Assembly: GCA_013215825.1 (NCBI GenBank)
Contig: JABSQN010000003.1
Location: forward strand, 1-64,000
Reading direction: 5' to 3'
DNA length: 64,000 bases
DNA from: Piscirickettsiaceae bacterium
Lineage (GTDB): Bacteria > Pseudomonadota > Gammaproteobacteria > Nitrosococcales > Methylophagaceae
Shown here: positions 1 through 8,890 of the stretch, piece by piece
How positions within the stretch are numbered: position 1 is the stretch's first letter
Layout of the letters: each line of letters starts with the position of its first letter
Position numbers and translations under genes: made by a program
The notes under the pieces: model-generated
What the model was told of the DNA's origin: nothing
Database searches by the model: none
What the model saw: only the letters and a program-made list of their open reading frames with translations

Positions 1-303
1 ACGAACCATGCGTTTCAAGGCTGGGCTGATATGTTCTTAGCAACACCTAAGGAAGGTCTAGAAGATATATACTTTACCGTTGTAGGTAAGGTATTAGGCG
101 CTAAAATCGTTGCTGTTTATCATGACTTTGAAACAGATAAAGGTGGTCTTGATGCCGGTAATGAGTTCGACATTCTTGCTCAGAAAACATTCAAAGAACA
201 TTATACTTTGGGTGTGAAATATTCTGATTACAATGGTGATAGTGAATATGCTTCTAAACCAGATACAGAAAAATTCTGGGTTTATGGCCAAGTTAAGTTT
301 TAA
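1..303 (+). CDS. Outer-membrane porin-like protein, C-terminal fragment
   Basis: The reading frame is open from base 1, so this is the 3' end of a gene that starts before the window. The visible 100 residues alternate polar and hydrophobic positions as in beta strands, and end in a terminal aromatic (…YGQVKF), the usual C-terminal signature of outer-membrane beta-barrels recognised by BAM. The text resembles alginate-export or OprD-like barrel porins found in gammaproteobacteria, but the substrate cannot be judged from a fragment. A strong intrinsic terminator follows directly, so it is transcriptionally separate from the ccm operon downstream. An ATG at 31 is internal, not the true start. 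Confidence 0.6.
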   Translation, partial: TNHAFQGWADMFLATPKEGLEDIYFTVVGKVLGAKIVAVYHDFETDKGGLDAGNEFDILAQKTFKEHYTLGVKYSDYNGDSEYASKPDTEKFWVYGQVKF

Positions 304-325
304 GAAAAATTTAATTATCATGATA

Positions 326-361
326 AAAGGCAATAAGTGATGTTCACTTATTGCCTTTTTT
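326..361 (+). terminator. Rho-independent terminator after the porin-like gene
   Basis: A perfect stem (GGCAATAAGTGA paired with TCACTTATTGCC) with a short TGT loop is followed by a run of T. It lies 25 bp after the porin stop codon and separates that gene from ccmA. Confidence 0.9.
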
Positions 362-378
362 GTTATAACTAAACTGTA

Positions 379-1023
379 ATGCTAAATATCCCTCACTATT
401 CAATTGAAGTAAAAAACCTTTCATGCTTTCGTAATGACCGATTACTCTTTTCTAAGATTGATTTTTCAGTAAAAAGTGGTCAACTATTATTAATTGAAGG
501 TTTGAATGGCAGTGGAAAAACAACACTGTTAAAAATGCTCTGTGGATTAAGATCCTATGATGAAGGCAATATTAACTTTAATAAGCAAGCCATCACAACG
601 CTTGGTGATAGCTATACGGATAAGCTGAGTTATTTAGGCCATAAAAATGGCAATAAAGCCGATCTTACTGTTAAGGAAAACCTCACGTTTTCAAGTAATC
701 TGAAAACAAACATAGAGAGTGATTTTCATCAGCTTATAAAACGAGTTGGGCTTGTTAAAGAGTCCCATCAATTAAGTGGTCAATTATCAGCTGGGCAAAA
801 TCGTCGGCTGGCAATTGCAAGGCTTCTCGTTAATCAACATCCACTTTGGATTTTAGATGAACCATTTACAGCACTGGATACTTATGGCATTACAATGGTG
901 AAAGAGTTGATGAAAGAACATGTTCAGCAAGGAGGCTTGGTAATCTTAACATCTCATCATGACTTTGAATTAGCTCCCTTCACTGTGCTCAAGCTTCAAC
1001 TATCAAAGCAAGAGATCGTCTAA
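379..1023 (+). CDS. ccmA: Heme exporter ATP-binding protein CcmA
   Basis: ATPase of the CcmABCD complex, which releases holo-CcmE from CcmC at the cytoplasmic membrane during System I cytochrome c maturation. The 214 residues are a lone ABC nucleotide-binding domain of the usual family size. Walker A (GLNGSGKTT) is near residue 42, the ABC signature (LSAGQNRRLAIARL) near 136 and Walker B (LWILDEPFTALD) near 154. It is the first gene of a gap-free ccmABCDEFGHI operon, and its TAA stop shares a base with the ccmB ATG. The order and the RNR in the signature region distinguish it from generic ABC ATPases. Confidence 0.95.
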   Translation: MLNIPHYSIEVKNLSCFRNDRLLFSKIDFSVKSGQLLLIEGLNGSGKTTLLKMLCGLRSYDEGNINFNKQAITTLGDSYTDKLSYLGHKNGNKADLTVKENLTFSSNLKTNIESDFHQLIKRVGLVKESHQLSGQLSAGQNRRLAIARLLVNQHPLWILDEPFTALDTYGITMVKELMKEHVQQGGLVILTSHHDFELAPFTVLKLQLSKQEIV

Positions 1024-1688
1024 TGTCAGGCTTTTTCTTATTATTAAAGCGTGATTTAATTTTAGCGAATCGTAATCGTAGTGAATTATTTAACCCCCTC
1101 CTCTTTTTCATTTTGGTCTCCGCATTATTTACCATGGGGACAACCGCATCACCCGAGTTATTGAGTAAAATTGCAGCAGGCATTATTTGGGTAGGCGCTT
1201 TACTGGCAAGTTTATTATCCATTGATAGTGTATTTCGTAGTGATTATGATGATGGTTGTTTGGAACTATGGCTATTGAGTTCACATAGTTCGTCTGTTCT
1301 GGTATTAGCAAAAATAGTCGCACATTGGTTGATTACTGGATTACCCGTCATTATTGTTACGCCGCTACTGGCTTTGATGCTTCACTTACCCTCAGAAAGT
1401 TTAACAACATTAATGCTCACCCTACTATTAGGAACACCTGTCTTAAGTTTGATTGGTTCAATTGGTGTTGCATTAACATTAGGGCTGAGAAAAGGCGGAA
1501 TGCTATTGCCATTATTGATTTTACCGTTTTATGTTCCGGTTCTTATTTTTGCAAATAATGCAGTACAGGTGAGTGCATCTGGATTAGATGCAAGTGCCCA
1601 AATAACGATGCTGCTTGCTATTTTAGTGTTAGCCATCACCCTGACACCCATTACTGTTGTGGCCTGTCTTAAATTGAGTGTCGAGTAA
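1023..1688 (+). CDS. ccmB: Heme exporter permease CcmB
   Basis: Membrane subunit partnered with CcmA. The 221 residues are mostly hydrophobic, with about six predicted membrane segments. The N-terminal FFLLLKRDLILANRNRSE matches the cytoplasmic lead-in typical of CcmB, and the FRSDYDDGCLELWLLSS stretch near residue 70 is characteristic of the family. Start and stop overlap or abut neighbours (TAATG with ccmA; 4 bp before the ccmC start), indicating translational coupling. Confidence 0.94.
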   Translation: MSGFFLLLKRDLILANRNRSELFNPLLFFILVSALFTMGTTASPELLSKIAAGIIWVGALLASLLSIDSVFRSDYDDGCLELWLLSSHSSSVLVLAKIVAHWLITGLPVIIVTPLLALMLHLPSESLTTLMLTLLLGTPVLSLIGSIGVALTLGLRKGGMLLPLLILPFYVPVLIFANNAVQVSASGLDASAQITMLLAILVLAITLTPITVVACLKLSVE

Positions 1689-1692
1689 GTAT

Positions 1693-2430
1693 ATGTTCCA
1701 ATTCTTTTTTAAATTAGCTGCAGCTCCGAATTTTTATCGATTTAGTTCAACGCTACTTCCTTGGTTAGCCTGCAGTACATTTATTGTTATCGTCTTTGGG
1801 CTATACCAAGGTTTATGGGTCGCTCCTGCTGATTATCAACAAGGCGATAGCTATCGAATTATGTTTATTCATGTGCCAGCTGCTTGGATGTCAATGTTCA
1901 TCTATATCATGATGGCAGGCTCAGCTGCGATTGCTTTGATTTGGCGGATTAAACTCGCTGATTTATTTGTTATATCCAGCGCTCCAATAGGTGCCTCATT
2001 TACCTTGTTGGCATTGGTAACAGGTTCAATATGGGGTAAGCCGATGTGGGGAACGTGGTGGGTATGGGATGCTCGTTTAACCTCAGAACTTATTTTATTG
2101 TTTATTTATGTAGGTATTATTTCACTTTATAATGCGATTGAAGATAAACGAACGGCAGCAAAGGCTGTAGGGATTTTGGTACTAGTCGGTGTGGTGAATA
2201 TTCCGATTATTCATTTTTCCGTTGAGTGGTGGAGCACGCTTCATCAAGGCCCCACAGTGAGTAAATTCGATGCGCCATCGATACATTTAAGTATGTTAAT
2301 TCCTCTGCTGGTTATGGCGGTTGGTTTTAAACTATTTTATATTACGGCTGCATTGATACGAATGCAAAATCATATTTTGCTACAAGATAAGAATAGTACT
2401 TGGGTTGTGACAAAGGTTGAAGAGTTATGA
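1693..2430 (+). CDS. ccmC: Heme lyase/transport protein CcmC
   Basis: Integral membrane protein that presents heme to CcmE. The tryptophan-rich WWD heme-handling motif is plain (WGTWWVWDARLTSE), flanked by the two conserved histidines (YRIMFIHVPAAW and IPIIHFSVEWW). Six transmembrane segments are expected. The frame is open back to a GTG at 1678, but that start would overlap ccmB. The ATG at 1693 gives an N-terminus (MFQFFFKLA…) matching family length at 245 aa, so I prefer it. The stop overlaps the ccmD start as ATGA. Confidence 0.95.
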   Translation: MFQFFFKLAAAPNFYRFSSTLLPWLACSTFIVIVFGLYQGLWVAPADYQQGDSYRIMFIHVPAAWMSMFIYIMMAGSAAIALIWRIKLADLFVISSAPIGASFTLLALVTGSIWGKPMWGTWWVWDARLTSELILLFIYVGIISLYNAIEDKRTAAKAVGILVLVGVVNIPIIHFSVEWWSTLHQGPTVSKFDAPSIHLSMLIPLLVMAVGFKLFYITAALIRMQNHILLQDKNSTWVVTKVEEL

Positions 2431-2597
2431 CATTAGAACAGTTTTTATATATGGGTGGTTATGGTGATTATGTTTGGAGCGCGTATGCTTTAGGTTTTAT
2501 TATTTTAGTTGCGAATATAATCTTTCCCATTCTAAATAAGAGACAGACCATTAAAATGATTAAAATAAAAGCGGAGAATGACCAGAATGACGCCTAA
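2427..2597 (+). CDS. ccmD: Heme exporter small subunit CcmD
   Basis: A 56-residue protein. It starts MTLEQFLYMGGYGDYVW, has one hydrophobic segment (ALGFIILVANIIFPIL) and ends in a short charged tail, the standard CcmD pattern. CcmD is a single-pass protein that stabilises the CcmABC-CcmE complex and is needed for release of holo-CcmE. Its ATGA overlap with ccmC and its overlap with the start of ccmE fit a tightly coupled operon. It was identified by translating the gap between ccmC and ccmE. Confidence 0.9.
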   Translation: MTLEQFLYMGGYGDYVWSAYALGFIILVANIIFPILNKRQTIKMIKIKAENDQNDA

Positions 2598-3012
2598 ACG
2601 ACGACAACGTCTTATGCTGATTATTGTGATGGTCGTTGGTGTCTCTATTGCCGTAGGCTTGATATTAAAAGCATTTAATCAGAACCTGATGTATTTCTAT
2701 ACCACGACAGAAGTGAAAGAAGGTATTGCGCCGCAAGGTCAGATGATTCGATTAGGAGGTTTGGTTGTCGAAGGCAGTGTTAATCGACCTAATAATGATG
2801 TGACGATTGAATTTAAACTGACTGATAATCAATCTAAAGTAACGGTTTTATATTCTGGAATATTACCCGATCTTTTTAGAGAGGGGCAAGGAATTCTAGC
2901 TCATGGACGGTTAAATCAGAAAAATATATTTATTGCCGATGAAGTGCTAGCAAAACATGATGAAAATTATATGCCCCCTGAGGTTGCAGACAGTTTGCAG
3001 CAAGCTCAATGA
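2587..3012 (+). CDS. ccmE: Periplasmic heme chaperone CcmE
   Basis: Membrane-anchored beta-barrel protein that covalently carries heme through a histidine and passes it to CcmF. The heme-binding site is visible near the C-terminus as VLAKHDENYMPPEV, with the attachment histidine and following tyrosine intact. An N-terminal membrane anchor follows MTPKRRQRLML. Two in-frame ATGs exist. The one at 2578 is only 1-2 bp from the GGAG ribosome site, so I choose 2587, which gives 141 aa. Its stop overlaps the ccmF start. Confidence 0.93.
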   Translation: MTPKRRQRLMLIIVMVVGVSIAVGLILKAFNQNLMYFYTTTEVKEGIAPQGQMIRLGGLVVEGSVNRPNNDVTIEFKLTDNQSKVTVLYSGILPDLFREGQGILAHGRLNQKNIFIADEVLAKHDENYMPPEVADSLQQAQ

Positions 3013-4952
3013 TTATTGAATTAGGTCAGTTTTCACTGATATTGGCATTGTGCTTAGCCTGTATACAGATGATTGTGCCATTAGTGGGTGCTCAGCAAGG
3101 AAATAGCCGATTGATGGCGGTGGCCAAGCCTGTTGTTTGGGGACAGTTCCTCTTTGTTGCTCTTGCCTTTGTTATTTTGACCTTTGCTTTTATAAGTGAT
3201 GATTTTTCTGTTCGTTATGTTGCTCAACATGGTAATACTCAAATGCCTTTATTGTATAAAGTGTCAGCAGTTTGGGGTGCGCATGAAGGATCATTATTAT
3301 TATGGGTTATGTTACTTGCAGCGTGGGGAGCGGCATTAACCTTATTTACTAAAAGCATCCCTGTAGAAATGATGTCTCGGGTTATTGCTGTAATGGGCAT
3401 GATTAGTATTGGCTTTCTTGCCTTTATGATTTTTACATCTAATCCCTTCGAACGCTTATATCCCTTGGTAATGGAAGGGCAAGGATTGAATGCCTTATTA
3501 CAAGATCCTGGTTTAGCTTTACATCCTCCTCTGTTGTATATGGGCTATGTTGGCTTTTCAGTTGCATTTAGTTTTGCCATTGCGGCTTTAATTGGCGGAA
3601 ACTTGGATTCAGCTTGGGCACGAGTATCTCGACCTTGGACGATTGCAGCCTGGGTTTTTCTAACCGCCGGAATTACATTAGGCAGTTGGTGGGCTTATAA
3701 CGAATTAGGCTGGGGTGGCTGGTGGTTTTGGGACCCTGTTGAAAATGCATCTTTGATGCCTTGGTTATTAGGCACAGCATTAATACACTCTCTTGCAGTG
3801 ACAGATAAACGTGCAGCGTTAAAACGATGGACAGTTTTGTTAGCAATCTTGGCTTTTTCAGCTAGTTTATTAGGCACGTTTATTGTACGTTCAGGTGTAT
3901 TAACATCGGTGCATGCATTTGCAACCGATCCTGAACGAGGTGTGTTTATTCTAGCATTCTTATTTATTGTGATTGGCGGTTCTTTAACGCTTTATGCATG
4001 GCGAGCACCGAGTATTTCTTTGGGTGGACGTTTTAACTTCATGTCTAGAGAGAGCTTTATTCTTGCTAATAATGTATTGATTCTAGTCATTGCTGCTTTT
4101 GTATTATTAGGAACTTTGTATCCATTGATTTACGATGCAATGGGCTGGGGGAAAATTTCAGTAGGATTCCCGTGGTTTAATCAAATGCTGTTATGGTTCT
4201 CACCATTATTATTGATATTGCTTGGTATTGGCCCTGTTACTCATTGGCGACAGGTCAGTTTAAACCATGTATGGAAACAGATTAGAACCCCATTAGTTTT
4301 AACGATAGTACTAACAAGCGGTCTGACGATTATTTTTTCATTAGGTTTTAGTAATGCTTTATTAGGTTTATTTTTAGCTTTGTGGGTGCTAATCAGCAGT
4401 TTGTCCATTTGGCTAAAGCCACTCGCTAATGGTAAACCATTGAGTAGTTTAGTGAATCGTTCAGCCTCCTATTATGGAATGTTAGTGGCACATTTTGGTG
4501 TTGGTATTTTAGTCATCGGTATTACCTTTGTCTCATCACATGAAATAGAAAAAGATTTAAGTATGGCGCCAGGTGATAGTTATCAAATGGCAAGCTACCT
4601 CTTCACCTTTGAAGGGGTTAAAGAGGTTGTAGGCACGAATTATGTAGCTCAACAAGGTATCGTCAATGTATTTAAGGATGATATTCTCATTGCGAAATTG
4701 AGACCTGAAAAACGCGAATATAGTACGCAAACGATGCCAATGACCGAAGCCGCTATTGATGTAGGAATTTGGCGAGATCTGTATGTATCGCTAGGGGATG
4801 AGATTCTCGATGGTGCATGGAGTTTACGACTTTATTACAAACCTTTTGTTCGTTGGATATGGGCAGGCGGCTTGTTGATTGCATTAGGTGGCTTCCTAGC
4901 TGGTATTGATCGGCGCTACCGCTTCGCAGCTCAACGACGGGGGAAAATTTAA
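3009..4952 (+). CDS. ccmF: Cytochrome c heme lyase subunit CcmF
   Basis: Large polytopic membrane protein (647 aa, usual size) that attaches heme to apocytochrome c together with CcmH/CcmI. It has the WWD motif (WGGWWFWDPVENASLMPW, around residue 237) and conserved histidines (HEGSLLLWV; LHPPLLYMGYVG; SVHAFATDPERG). The ATGA-type overlap with ccmE and the TAATG junction with ccmG show coupling. A short shadow frame on the opposite strand is not a gene. Confidence 0.96.
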   Translation: MIIELGQFSLILALCLACIQMIVPLVGAQQGNSRLMAVAKPVVWGQFLFVALAFVILTFAFISDDFSVRYVAQHGNTQMPLLYKVSAVWGAHEGSLLLWVMLLAAWGAALTLFTKSIPVEMMSRVIAVMGMISIGFLAFMIFTSNPFERLYPLVMEGQGLNALLQDPGLALHPPLLYMGYVGFSVAFSFAIAALIGGNLDSAWARVSRPWTIAAWVFLTAGITLGSWWAYNELGWGGWWFWDPVENASLMPWLLGTALIHSLAVTDKRAALKRWTVLLAILAFSASLLGTFIVRSGVLTSVHAFATDPERGVFILAFLFIVIGGSLTLYAWRAPSISLGGRFNFMSRESFILANNVLILVIAAFVLLGTLYPLIYDAMGWGKISVGFPWFNQMLLWFSPLLLILLGIGPVTHWRQVSLNHVWKQIRTPLVLTIVLTSGLTIIFSLGFSNALLGLFLALWVLISSLSIWLKPLANGKPLSSLVNRSASYYGMLVAHFGVGILVIGITFVSSHEIEKDLSMAPGDSYQMASYLFTFEGVKEVVGTNYVAQQGIVNVFKDDILIAKLRPEKREYSTQTMPMTEAAIDVGIWRDLYVSLGDEILDGAWSLRLYYKPFVRWIWAGGLLIALGGFLAGIDRRYRFAAQRRGKI

Positions 4953-5470
4953 TGAGTCGTTTTTTCCCCCTAGGAATTTTTCTTGTTCTAACACTCTTGT
5001 TATTTGTCGGTTTATCAAAAGATCCTAAACAAATACCATCGCCACTTATAGGTAAGCCCGTACCGAAATTTCAACTTGAATTACTTGCAGATCCTCAGCA
5101 GAAAGAAGAACACACTATTTTTAATCAACAGATTACATTATTAAATGTGTGGGCAACGTGGTGTGTGGCATGTCGAGCAGAGCATGAACAATTACTTCAG
5201 CTAGCAAAACGAGGTGTCAGAATTGTAGGCTTAAATTATAAGGATGAACGTAGTAGCGCACTTGCTTGGTTGAGTGAGTTAGGCGATCCTTATGAGATGA
5301 CTTTATTTGACCCTAATGGGCGCGTATCAATTGATTGGGGTGTTTATGGTACGCCCGAAACCTTTATTATCGATCAGCAGGGCATTATTCGATATAAACA
5401 TATTGGTCCGATTAGTAAGCAGGATGTGGAACAGATAATTCTACCATTGATAAGGGAATTGCAATTGTGA
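4952..5470 (+). CDS. ccmG: Periplasmic thioredoxin-like protein CcmG/DsbE
   Basis: Membrane-tethered thioredoxin-fold reductase that keeps the apocytochrome CXXCH cysteines reduced. An N-terminal anchor (FFPLGIFLVLTLLLFVGL) is followed by the active site WATWCVACRAEH, with CXXC at about residues 71-74 and the glutamate typical of CcmG/ResA proteins. The TPETFIID cis-proline loop is present. Length (172 aa) is normal. It overlaps ccmF by one base and ccmH by a GTGA. Confidence 0.94.
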   Translation: MSRFFPLGIFLVLTLLLFVGLSKDPKQIPSPLIGKPVPKFQLELLADPQQKEEHTIFNQQITLLNVWATWCVACRAEHEQLLQLAKRGVRIVGLNYKDERSSALAWLSELGDPYEMTLFDPNGRVSIDWGVYGTPETFIIDQQGIIRYKHIGPISKQDVEQIILPLIRELQL

Positions 5471-5937
5471 AGCAAGGCCTTATTTTACTTATGGGACTAT
5501 TTTTAACGCTATCAGCATTTGCCGGAACAGAACAGTTCGAGTTTGAATCAAGTGAGCAAGAAGCCCAATTTATAAGCTTAAGTACAGAGTTACGTTGCCT
5601 TGTTTGTCAGAATCAATCATTGGCTGATTCCAATGCCGCTTTAGCACAAGATCTACGAGAAGAAGTCTATAAGCTGTTAAAACAAGGACAAACAAAGCAG
5701 CAAATCATCGACTTTTTGGTAAGTCGTTATGGTGATTTCATTTTGTATCAACCTCCCTTGAAATTAAGTACATTAGTATTGTGGTTTGGCCCTTTGTTAA
5801 TCTTAATTTTTGCTGTAATTAGTGTGTTGGGCATGATTAAAAAACAAGCAACAGAAACAGTGACAGAATTGTCAGAGCAACAGCGTGATGAATTAGACAT
5901 TCTATTATCTCTTCATCATGACTCGGAGAAAAAGTGA
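5467..5937 (+). CDS. ccmH: Cytochrome c maturation protein CcmH (short form)
   Basis: Periplasmic, membrane-anchored thiol oxidoreductase that binds apocytochrome c. It has a cleavable-looking N-terminus (LILLMGLFLTLSAFAG), the redox motif LRCLVCQNQSLADS and one C-terminal transmembrane segment. At 156 aa it corresponds only to the N-terminal half of E. coli CcmH; the TPR half is the separate ccmI gene downstream, the arrangement of pseudomonads and many other gammaproteobacteria. It starts at GTG within the ccmG stop (GTGA). Confidence 0.92.
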   Translation: MKQGLILLMGLFLTLSAFAGTEQFEFESSEQEAQFISLSTELRCLVCQNQSLADSNAALAQDLREEVYKLLKQGQTKQQIIDFLVSRYGDFILYQPPLKLSTLVLWFGPLLILIFAVISVLGMIKKQATETVTELSEQQRDELDILLSLHHDSEKK

Positions 5938-6749
5938 TGATATTATTTATAATAATGTTGGTAATTATGTCCCTAATTGCGGTTATCATTATTGCCATAC
6001 CTTTCTGGAAAACGAGCACAACAGTAGCTACAAATAATATCAATCTTGAATTATTTAAGACTAATGAAGCTCGTTTGAACCAACAATATCAATCCGGCGG
6101 ATTAAGTGAGCAAGATTATCAACAAGCATTGACTGAATTACAGTTAACATTGTTGGATGATACTAACGAAATACACGGTTCGGTCAATACGCATAAAACG
6201 GGTACAAGCTTAATTATCGTATCTATACTGTTTGTGTTAGTACTATCACCACTACTCTACCTCTCTTTGGGAAATCAGCAGTGGGCAGAGATTGATGATA
6301 TGCGTGCCGAGCAACATCAGTCTATTTCGATGTTAGTTGACCAGCTTGCACTAAAACTAAAACAACAACCAGAGGATATTGAAGGCTGGGCATTATTATC
6401 TCGTAGTTATATTAATTTTAAACAATATGATAAAGCGGCTAATGCTTATGCTTATTTACATCGGTTAGTCGGAGACGAACCCTCATTATTAGTAGAATAT
6501 GCTGATGTTTTAGTGCTGGAGGGGTCTTCTGAATCGCTAGCCTTGGCTGAAACATTATTAAATACAGTGTTGGAGCAAACACCTAATAATCGAGATGGCT
6601 TATGGCTTATGGGTAACGTAAAATTCAAACAATATGATTATGAGCGGTCCTTAGAATATCTCACTAAAGCCAAGCAACAATTTATATTAGAAGATGAACC
6701 CCATGATGGATTAATTAAACAAATAGATTGGATTATGAACAATCAATAA
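5937..6749 (+). CDS. ccmI: Cytochrome c biogenesis TPR protein CcmI
   Basis: Apocytochrome c chaperone subunit of the CcmFHI heme lyase. There are two membrane segments, at the N-terminus and near residue 90, then a periplasmic region with TPR repeats (EDIEGWALLSRSYINFKQYDKAANAYAYL; NRDGLWLMGNVKFKQYDYERSLEYL in pieces). The ATG at 5937 lies 8 bp after GGAG and shares one base with the ccmH stop, so it is preferred to the GTG at 5934. It is the last gene of the ccm operon. No convincing hairpin terminator is seen in the 67 bp before the convergent RNase J-like gene. Confidence 0.88.
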   Translation: MILFIIMLVIMSLIAVIIIAIPFWKTSTTVATNNINLELFKTNEARLNQQYQSGGLSEQDYQQALTELQLTLLDDTNEIHGSVNTHKTGTSLIIVSILFVLVLSPLLYLSLGNQQWAEIDDMRAEQHQSISMLVDQLALKLKQQPEDIEGWALLSRSYINFKQYDKAANAYAYLHRLVGDEPSLLVEYADVLVLEGSSESLALAETLLNTVLEQTPNNRDGLWLMGNVKFKQYDYERSLEYLTKAKQQFILEDEPHDGLIKQIDWIMNNQ

Positions 6750-6816
6750 CCAACCTTCTCAAAGCTAATATGTTTTGGTCAGCTAAATCATTAATCCATA
6801 CACGTAGGCATAACCG

Positions 6817-8202
6817 TTACCCTGTATTTTTTATCTTTATCAGCTTATTTTTCACTAGACCCAAACGCCCTGTTTTCACCGCATTTCGACGTAAGCCTTT
6901 TACAGGTGCAATAAAGAATAAATCACCATTTTTACCCAATAATTGTTGCGGCACTCCTGCTGATTTGGCAATCTGACTATTGGCTTGCAAATGTTGCCAT
7001 TCACCATGTACTGGTAATGCACATTTCGGTTTTACCCACTGATACATAAGTTTAAGCTCTTCAGCAGCAGGATGTCCTGATGCATGAATGGATAGCGCAC
7101 TATTATCTGCGGTAATAACATCTAACTTCATTGCTCTGAGACGTTCAATTAAGGCTTCTATAGCCAGCTCATTACCGGGGATCATTTTAGAGCTGAAAAT
7201 CACCGTGTCACCCGGTTCTAATTGTAAATCTCGAAATGCATTCATACTCAGCCGGTGCAATGCGGTTCTTGGCTCACCTTGACTTCCTGTGGCTACTAAC
7301 AAAACACTGTTTGCTGGCAGATAGGCTAGATGTTGCGAATCAACCAAGGTATTGCCATATTCCCATACCCCTGTCGCTTTTGCCGCTGACACCATATTAA
7401 TTAAAGAACGCCCTAATAATCCTAAATGGCGATTTGTTTCTTGTGCGATTTTAGCCAAGGTATGTAAACGTGCAATATTACTACCAAAACAAGCAACAAC
7501 AACCCGCCCTTTTGCATTTTCGATATGTGACTTTAACCCTTTATATAGACTTGCTTCAGTTTGAGAATGCCCAGCCACATTGGCATTGGTAGAATCACAC
7601 ACTAAAATATCAATATCTTCATCCGCCATTGCCTGATAACGTGATTTATCAAACTGTTCTCCTACTACAGGAGATGAATCCAACTTCCAATCCGCAGTAT
7701 GAAATACTTTGCCAACAGGCGTACTAATAATTAAGGCATAAGGATCAGGAATTGAATGCGTTAAGGCCACCCATTCGACATCAAACTTGCCAATTGCTAT
7801 TTGACTGCCCTTTTCAACAATGATGACAGGTACTTTATCTGCTAAACCAACTTCTACTAACTTTCGTCTTAAAATTTCAGCGGTAAATTTGGTGGTGTAA
7901 ATTGGACAGCGTAATTGCTGCCATAAATACGGTACTGCACCAATATGATCTTCGTGGGCATGGGTAATAATCAATCCGACTAATGATTTTCGACGATCCG
8001 TAATAAATTGCGGATCAGCCATTTGAATATGAGGCCGCGGAGCGCTTATTTCTTCACCATCAACATCGGTGTTTTTATCAAAGGTAACACCACAATCAAC
8101 CATCAGCCACTGTCCATCGTGGCCATATAGATTCATATTCATACCTATTTCACCTGTTCCACCCAGAGGTAGGAACCAGAAGTCTTCATCATCAGGTGTC
8201 AT
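6817..8202 (-). CDS. RNase J-like metallo-beta-lactamase/beta-CASP ribonuclease
   Basis: Predicted zinc-dependent ribonuclease of the RNase J family (461 aa). The metallo-beta-lactamase signature HAHEDHIGAVPYL is near residue 80, a further metal-site histidine follows (VALTHSIPDPYAL), and HTADWKLD supplies the next ligand. The beta-CASP half carries VVVACFGSNIARL and GSQGEPRTALHRL, and the terminal motif is SIHASGHPAAEELKL and LPVHGEWQHL. It is shorter than Bacillus RNase J1, lacking most of the C-terminal domain. RNase J is less typical of gammaproteobacteria, which usually rely on RNase E. A related beta-CASP nuclease role cannot be excluded. Confidence 0.8.
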   Translation of the reverse strand: MTPDDEDFWFLPLGGTGEIGMNMNLYGHDGQWLMVDCGVTFDKNTDVDGEEISAPRPHIQMADPQFITDRRKSLVGLIITHAHEDHIGAVPYLWQQLRCPIYTTKFTAEILRRKLVEVGLADKVPVIIVEKGSQIAIGKFDVEWVALTHSIPDPYALIISTPVGKVFHTADWKLDSSPVVGEQFDKSRYQAMADEDIDILVCDSTNANVAGHSQTEASLYKGLKSHIENAKGRVVVACFGSNIARLHTLAKIAQETNRHLGLLGRSLINMVSAAKATGVWEYGNTLVDSQHLAYLPANSVLLVATGSQGEPRTALHRLSMNAFRDLQLEPGDTVIFSSKMIPGNELAIEALIERLRAMKLDVITADNSALSIHASGHPAAEELKLMYQWVKPKCALPVHGEWQHLQANSQIAKSAGVPQQLLGKNGDLFFIAPVKGLRRNAVKTGRLGLVKNKLIKIKNTG

Positions 8203-8890
8203 ATTATTCCAAAATCATGCTTAAATCAGGTGGTATTATGACATTTTATCGGAGAATATCTGCATGACTCTTAAAGCCAGCATCAATGCCGTAATATTGT
8301 TGATCTGGAATTATCACAAATTAACGATAATGAATTTATATTACAGATCGATAGTAATTATATTCAGCTTTCATTACATTTAAACTCAGCATAAATTCAA
8401 ATGCTGAGGCTTAAATGTGTGCATTATATTCCCGATATTGAGCCTAAATTTGCAGTAGCATCGGAAGAAGACGTATTTCGTACGTCCCGTTAAGGCAATT
8501 ATCACGCTTGAAGATCGTGAAGTTCAACTTAATTATGCGTAAAGAACAAGCAGGCGATCTTCGACAACTCATCGGGTATATGCAGGATACAGAAGGCTTT
8601 GCATCTAAATTTAGATGCAATATGTCACCGCTTACCGCAGAAGTAATCGGTGATGATCTTGAAAGCTATTATGGCGTTCAACATCCTGATTCTGCAGAAT
8701 CACATCGTACTGAAAAAACGAGAAAGACAGCGCTCAACATTCTAAATATTGCCAACAAATTACACCGTTATGGCGAAATATCTGCCTTTTAAACCTCACA
8801 ATTCATGCCTTATTAGCCATTAGTGATATAATGGTTGGTCGTTTAATACTAAGTTATTGAATTTAATTACTTGTTGTAAGGGGAAGATCG
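8203..8890 (+). pseudogene. Decayed coding sequence of unknown origin between the RNase J-like gene and oadG
   Basis: This 690-bp gap holds no intact gene I trust. One frame from about 8294 reads protein-like text (IVDLELSQINDNEFIL… to SLHLNSA), stops, continues in the same frame through YIPDIEPKFAVASEEDVF, and stops again at about 8490. A second frame gives KAIITLEDREVQLNYA. A third gives an 84-94 residue open frame (8508 or 8535 to 8792, ending NKLHRYGEISAF). The pieces are consecutive and collinear, which suggests one gene broken by stops and frameshifts. I do not recognise the family. The final open frame could be a small real gene, but it lacks a ribosome site. Confidence 0.35.
8827..8832 (+). 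promoter_or_regulatory. Candidate -10 box (TATAAT) for oadGAB
   Basis: A perfect TATAAT lies 58 bp upstream of the oadG ATG, with only a weak -35 (TTCATG-like) about 18 bp before it. The same TGATATAATGG text recurs before ppiC, so it may be a favoured promoter core here. Position relative to the gene is the only support. Confidence 0.35.
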
